A DNA stretch of 14,470 nucleotides, taken from an uncultured Porphyromonas sp. Its GTDB lineage: Bacteria; Bacteroidota; Bacteroidia; Bacteroidales; Porphyromonadaceae. A program made the translations under genes and the position numbers. How positions within the stretch are numbered: position 1 is the stretch's first letter; each line of letters opens with the position of its first letter. The stretch is taken from positions 1 through 14,470 of the forward strand of contig NZ_CAKRLH010000021.1 of NCBI RefSeq assembly GCF_934359325.1, read 5' to 3'. Shown here in pieces: positions 13,411 through 14,470 of this stretch. Under the pieces are notes generated by a model. That model made no database searches. It was given only the letters and a program-made list of their open reading frames with translations, and had not been told where the DNA came from.

Positions 13411-13472
13411 CTAAACCCGGTATTAGTCATCACTATTATCGGGTTTAGTGATCACTAATACCGGGTTTAGAA
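13411..13472. repeat. 17-bp perfect inverted repeat overlapping a second 22-nt tandem repeat
   Basis: CTAAACCCGGTATTAGT (13411-13427) is the exact inverse of 13454-13470. Within the interval two 22-nt direct repeats, 13429-13450 and 13451-13472, share ATCACTA and GGGTTTAG. Their junction forms the 14-bp perfect palindrome TTAGTGATCACTAA (13445-13458). There is no U-run, so it is more likely a protein-binding or repeat element than a terminator. Confidence 0.75.
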
Positions 13473-13570
13473 TTCACCGAACTCTACCTGCCAGCCTCCG
13501 ACCGGTACGATACCCCCCCACTCACTCCTTCTCCCCGGCTCCGGATGGAGAGATGGGTGGGGAAAAGAGG

Positions 13571-13578
13571 TATATTTG
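13571..13578 (+). promoter_or_regulatory. Probable -7 box of the unknown gene at 13623
   Basis: TATATTTG on the plus strand, 44 nt before the ATG, is a perfect TAnnTTTG and shares its GGTATATTTG context with the GH109-like promoter. No TTG is found at the expected -33 position. Confidence 0.5.
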
Positions 13579-13622
13579 TTCTTGGATGTATATACCACAC
13601 TTTAGTCTAAGACGCTCACGCG

Positions 13623-14249
13623 ATGGGAGAGAAGAATAGTGTCATTACCTCGATTACCCTGATGGATGGGACGGTGCTGCCGTGCGAGCCGCTGGGAGAG
13701 GGCGAGAAGCCGGTGCCGACTCGCTGGGCTCTTAATCATGAGACCGGTGAGTATTACTACAAGCCTCACCCGAAGTTTCGGTCGGATGAGACCGAGGAGG
13801 AGATCGATGAGATCCGGAAGATCGGGTGGACGCTCTGGCTGGAGCATGCGTTCCTCATCTACAGGCACCGAGAGGAGATCCTGAGGGATAGTCGGATGTT
13901 CCTGACCCCGCTGATGACTCAGTGCGGTCTTGCCTACACGGGGAGCTCAGGCTTCGAGCGACCCACGGTAGGGATCTACTTGGAGTGGTGGGCGACCTGC
14001 CCCTTGGCGACGCACGTCGATGAGGAGGGCGTCCTGTGGTTAGTGACAGACTTCGGTGGCATCCCGCTCTCCGGGACCAATCAAACCACCTTCGTCAGCG
14101 AGGATGGTCGGAGAGATATGAGACCAGTCCATGACTTTACGGCGCTCTGGTCGTCGTATCAGGAGGTCAATGTCCGCTATAATAAAGCGAAGCGATACTG
14201 CCGCTCCTATAACTTCTTCGAGCTGGTGAAGCTCCTCGAGGCGAAGTAA
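13623..14249 (+). CDS. Unrecognised 208-residue protein
   Basis: I do not recognise the family. The protein is probably cytosolic: it has no signal peptide and no membrane segment. Visible features are an N-terminal strand-like part (ITSITLMDGTVLPCEPLGEG), an acidic stretch SDETEEEIDEIRK (about 54-66) and a Trp/His-rich helix WTLWLEHAFLIYRHREEILRDSR. A central segment GIYLEWWATCPLATHVDEEG is followed by VTDFGGIPLSGTN, and a basic, tyrosine-rich C-terminus ends in SYNFFELVKLLEAK. The ATG at 13623 follows a -7 box by 44 nt, and a strong terminator starts 1 nt after the stop, so it looks like a genuine single-gene unit. It stands between the repeat patch and the ISL3 remnant, which would fit an accessory gene. 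Confidence 0.75.
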   Translation: MGEKNSVITSITLMDGTVLPCEPLGEGEKPVPTRWALNHETGEYYYKPHPKFRSDETEEEIDEIRKIGWTLWLEHAFLIYRHREEILRDSRMFLTPLMTQCGLAYTGSSGFERPTVGIYLEWWATCPLATHVDEEGVLWLVTDFGGIPLSGTNQTTFVSEDGRRDMRPVHDFTALWSSYQEVNVRYNKAKRYCRSYNFFELVKLLEAK

Positions 14250-14250
14250 A

Positions 14251-14290
14251 AAAGTACGCACAGTCAGATGACTGTGCGTACTTTCTCTTT
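14251..14290 (+). terminator. Intrinsic terminator with 16-bp perfect stem
   Basis: Arms 14251-14266 and 14269-14284 are perfectly complementary, with a practical loop of 4-6 nt once the top pairs open. CTCTTT follows on the plus strand and an A-rich run precedes it, so it could also stop minus-strand transcripts. Confidence 0.85.
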
Positions 14291-14291
14291 A

Positions 14292-14309
14292 AGACCTTTG
14301 CAAAGGTCT
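14292..14309. repeat. 18-bp perfect palindrome
   Basis: AGACCTTTGCAAAGGTCT is its own reverse complement and sits exactly between the terminator and the ISL3 remnant. Its core CTTTGCAAAG also occurs at 7851-7860 beside the tRNA promoter. Confidence 0.7.
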
Positions 14310-14470
14310 CCTAAAGCACCTTGAGAGACGCTCCAGAAGACCGTCCTTGAAGGGAGTTGAGAGCATCGGAATCGAGGAGTTCGCAGTCTGTCTGCGAAAA
14401 TGCCCCCGATGCCATCTATGTCTTCGACCACTTTCACGTCATCAAACTAATGAATGATACCCTGGACAAG
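14293..14470 (+). pseudogene. ISL3-family transposase remnant, internally deleted, runs off the window
   Basis: Two frames carry pieces of one ISL3-type DDE transposase. The frame of 14293-14388 gives LLKHLERRSRRPSLKGVE followed by SIGIEEFAV, the block around the first catalytic acidic residue. The frame of about 14387-14470 gives SVCENAPDAIYVFDHFHVIK and then LMNDTLDK, the block around the second catalytic aspartate (VFDHFH). In intact ISL3 transposases these blocks lie some tens of residues apart, here they abut, and the frame changes at about 14386-14392. The N-terminal zinc-finger and helix-turn-helix part is also missing: a stop lies at 14290-14292 in the first frame. The copy is therefore 5'-truncated and internally deleted; the 3' part lies outside the window. 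Confidence 0.75.

Noticed and set aside
13210..13458. 82-residue plus-strand open frame in the repeat patch
   Set aside because: It starts with GTG inside an inverted-repeat arm and reads through two repeat families; its sequence is best explained by the repeats.

Overview
The window looks like a chromosomal segment of a Bacteroidetes bacterium, most likely Porphyromonas or a close relative. The evidence is the gene order dnaN, exonuclease, coaBC, DUF4835, recN, the Bacteroidetes-type promoters (TTG, about 20 nt, TAnnTTTG), and the families present (DUF4835, GYF-CD225 proteins, a secreted GH109-type oxidoreductase, a YqaA/DedA protein). The species is inferred, not proven. There is no plasmid or phage core; the only mobile DNA is a damaged ISL3 transposase at the right edge and a repeat-rich intergenic patch before it.

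Layout. 1-229 holds no convincing gene. 230-7021 is a minus-strand housekeeping block. dnaN, a DEDDh exonuclease, coaBC, a DUF4835 exported protein, recN and ridA are packed with 4-8 nt overlaps or 8-18 nt gaps and read as one operon from a promoter at 7058-7088. A small YqaA-type membrane protein follows with its own -7 box. 7250-8336 is a translation block, also minus strand: rpsO with its own promoter, then a second unit of tRNA-Glu(CUC), rpsT and tRNA-Glu(UUC), ending in an intrinsic terminator.

8320-11384 is a minus-strand accessory cluster. It contains two tandem GYF_2-CD225 two-pass membrane proteins, an exported SUMF1/FGE-fold protein without the formylglycine-generating cysteine, and an exported alpha/beta hydrolase with a clear Ser-Asp-His triad. 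The last three overlap by 4 and 8 nt, so they are very probably co-translated. The promoter of rpsO overlaps the end of the hydrolase gene. This cluster is the best candidate here for an undescribed functional unit.

11569-12999 on the plus strand is an exported Gfo/Idh/MocA (GH109-type) enzyme with its own promoter and a strong terminator hairpin. 13000-13622 has no gene but is full of structure. It has three alternating copies of a 14-16 nt arm (GCTCAAGTGCGTCA-like), two unrelated 22-nt-period tandem repeats, several TCCC-N3-GGGA palindromes and a 17-bp perfect inverted repeat. It resembles a MITE with internal minisatellite. 13623-14249 is an unrecognised 208-residue protein with its own promoter and a 16-bp-stem terminator. 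14293 to the window end is an ISL3 transposase remnant whose middle appears deleted out of frame.
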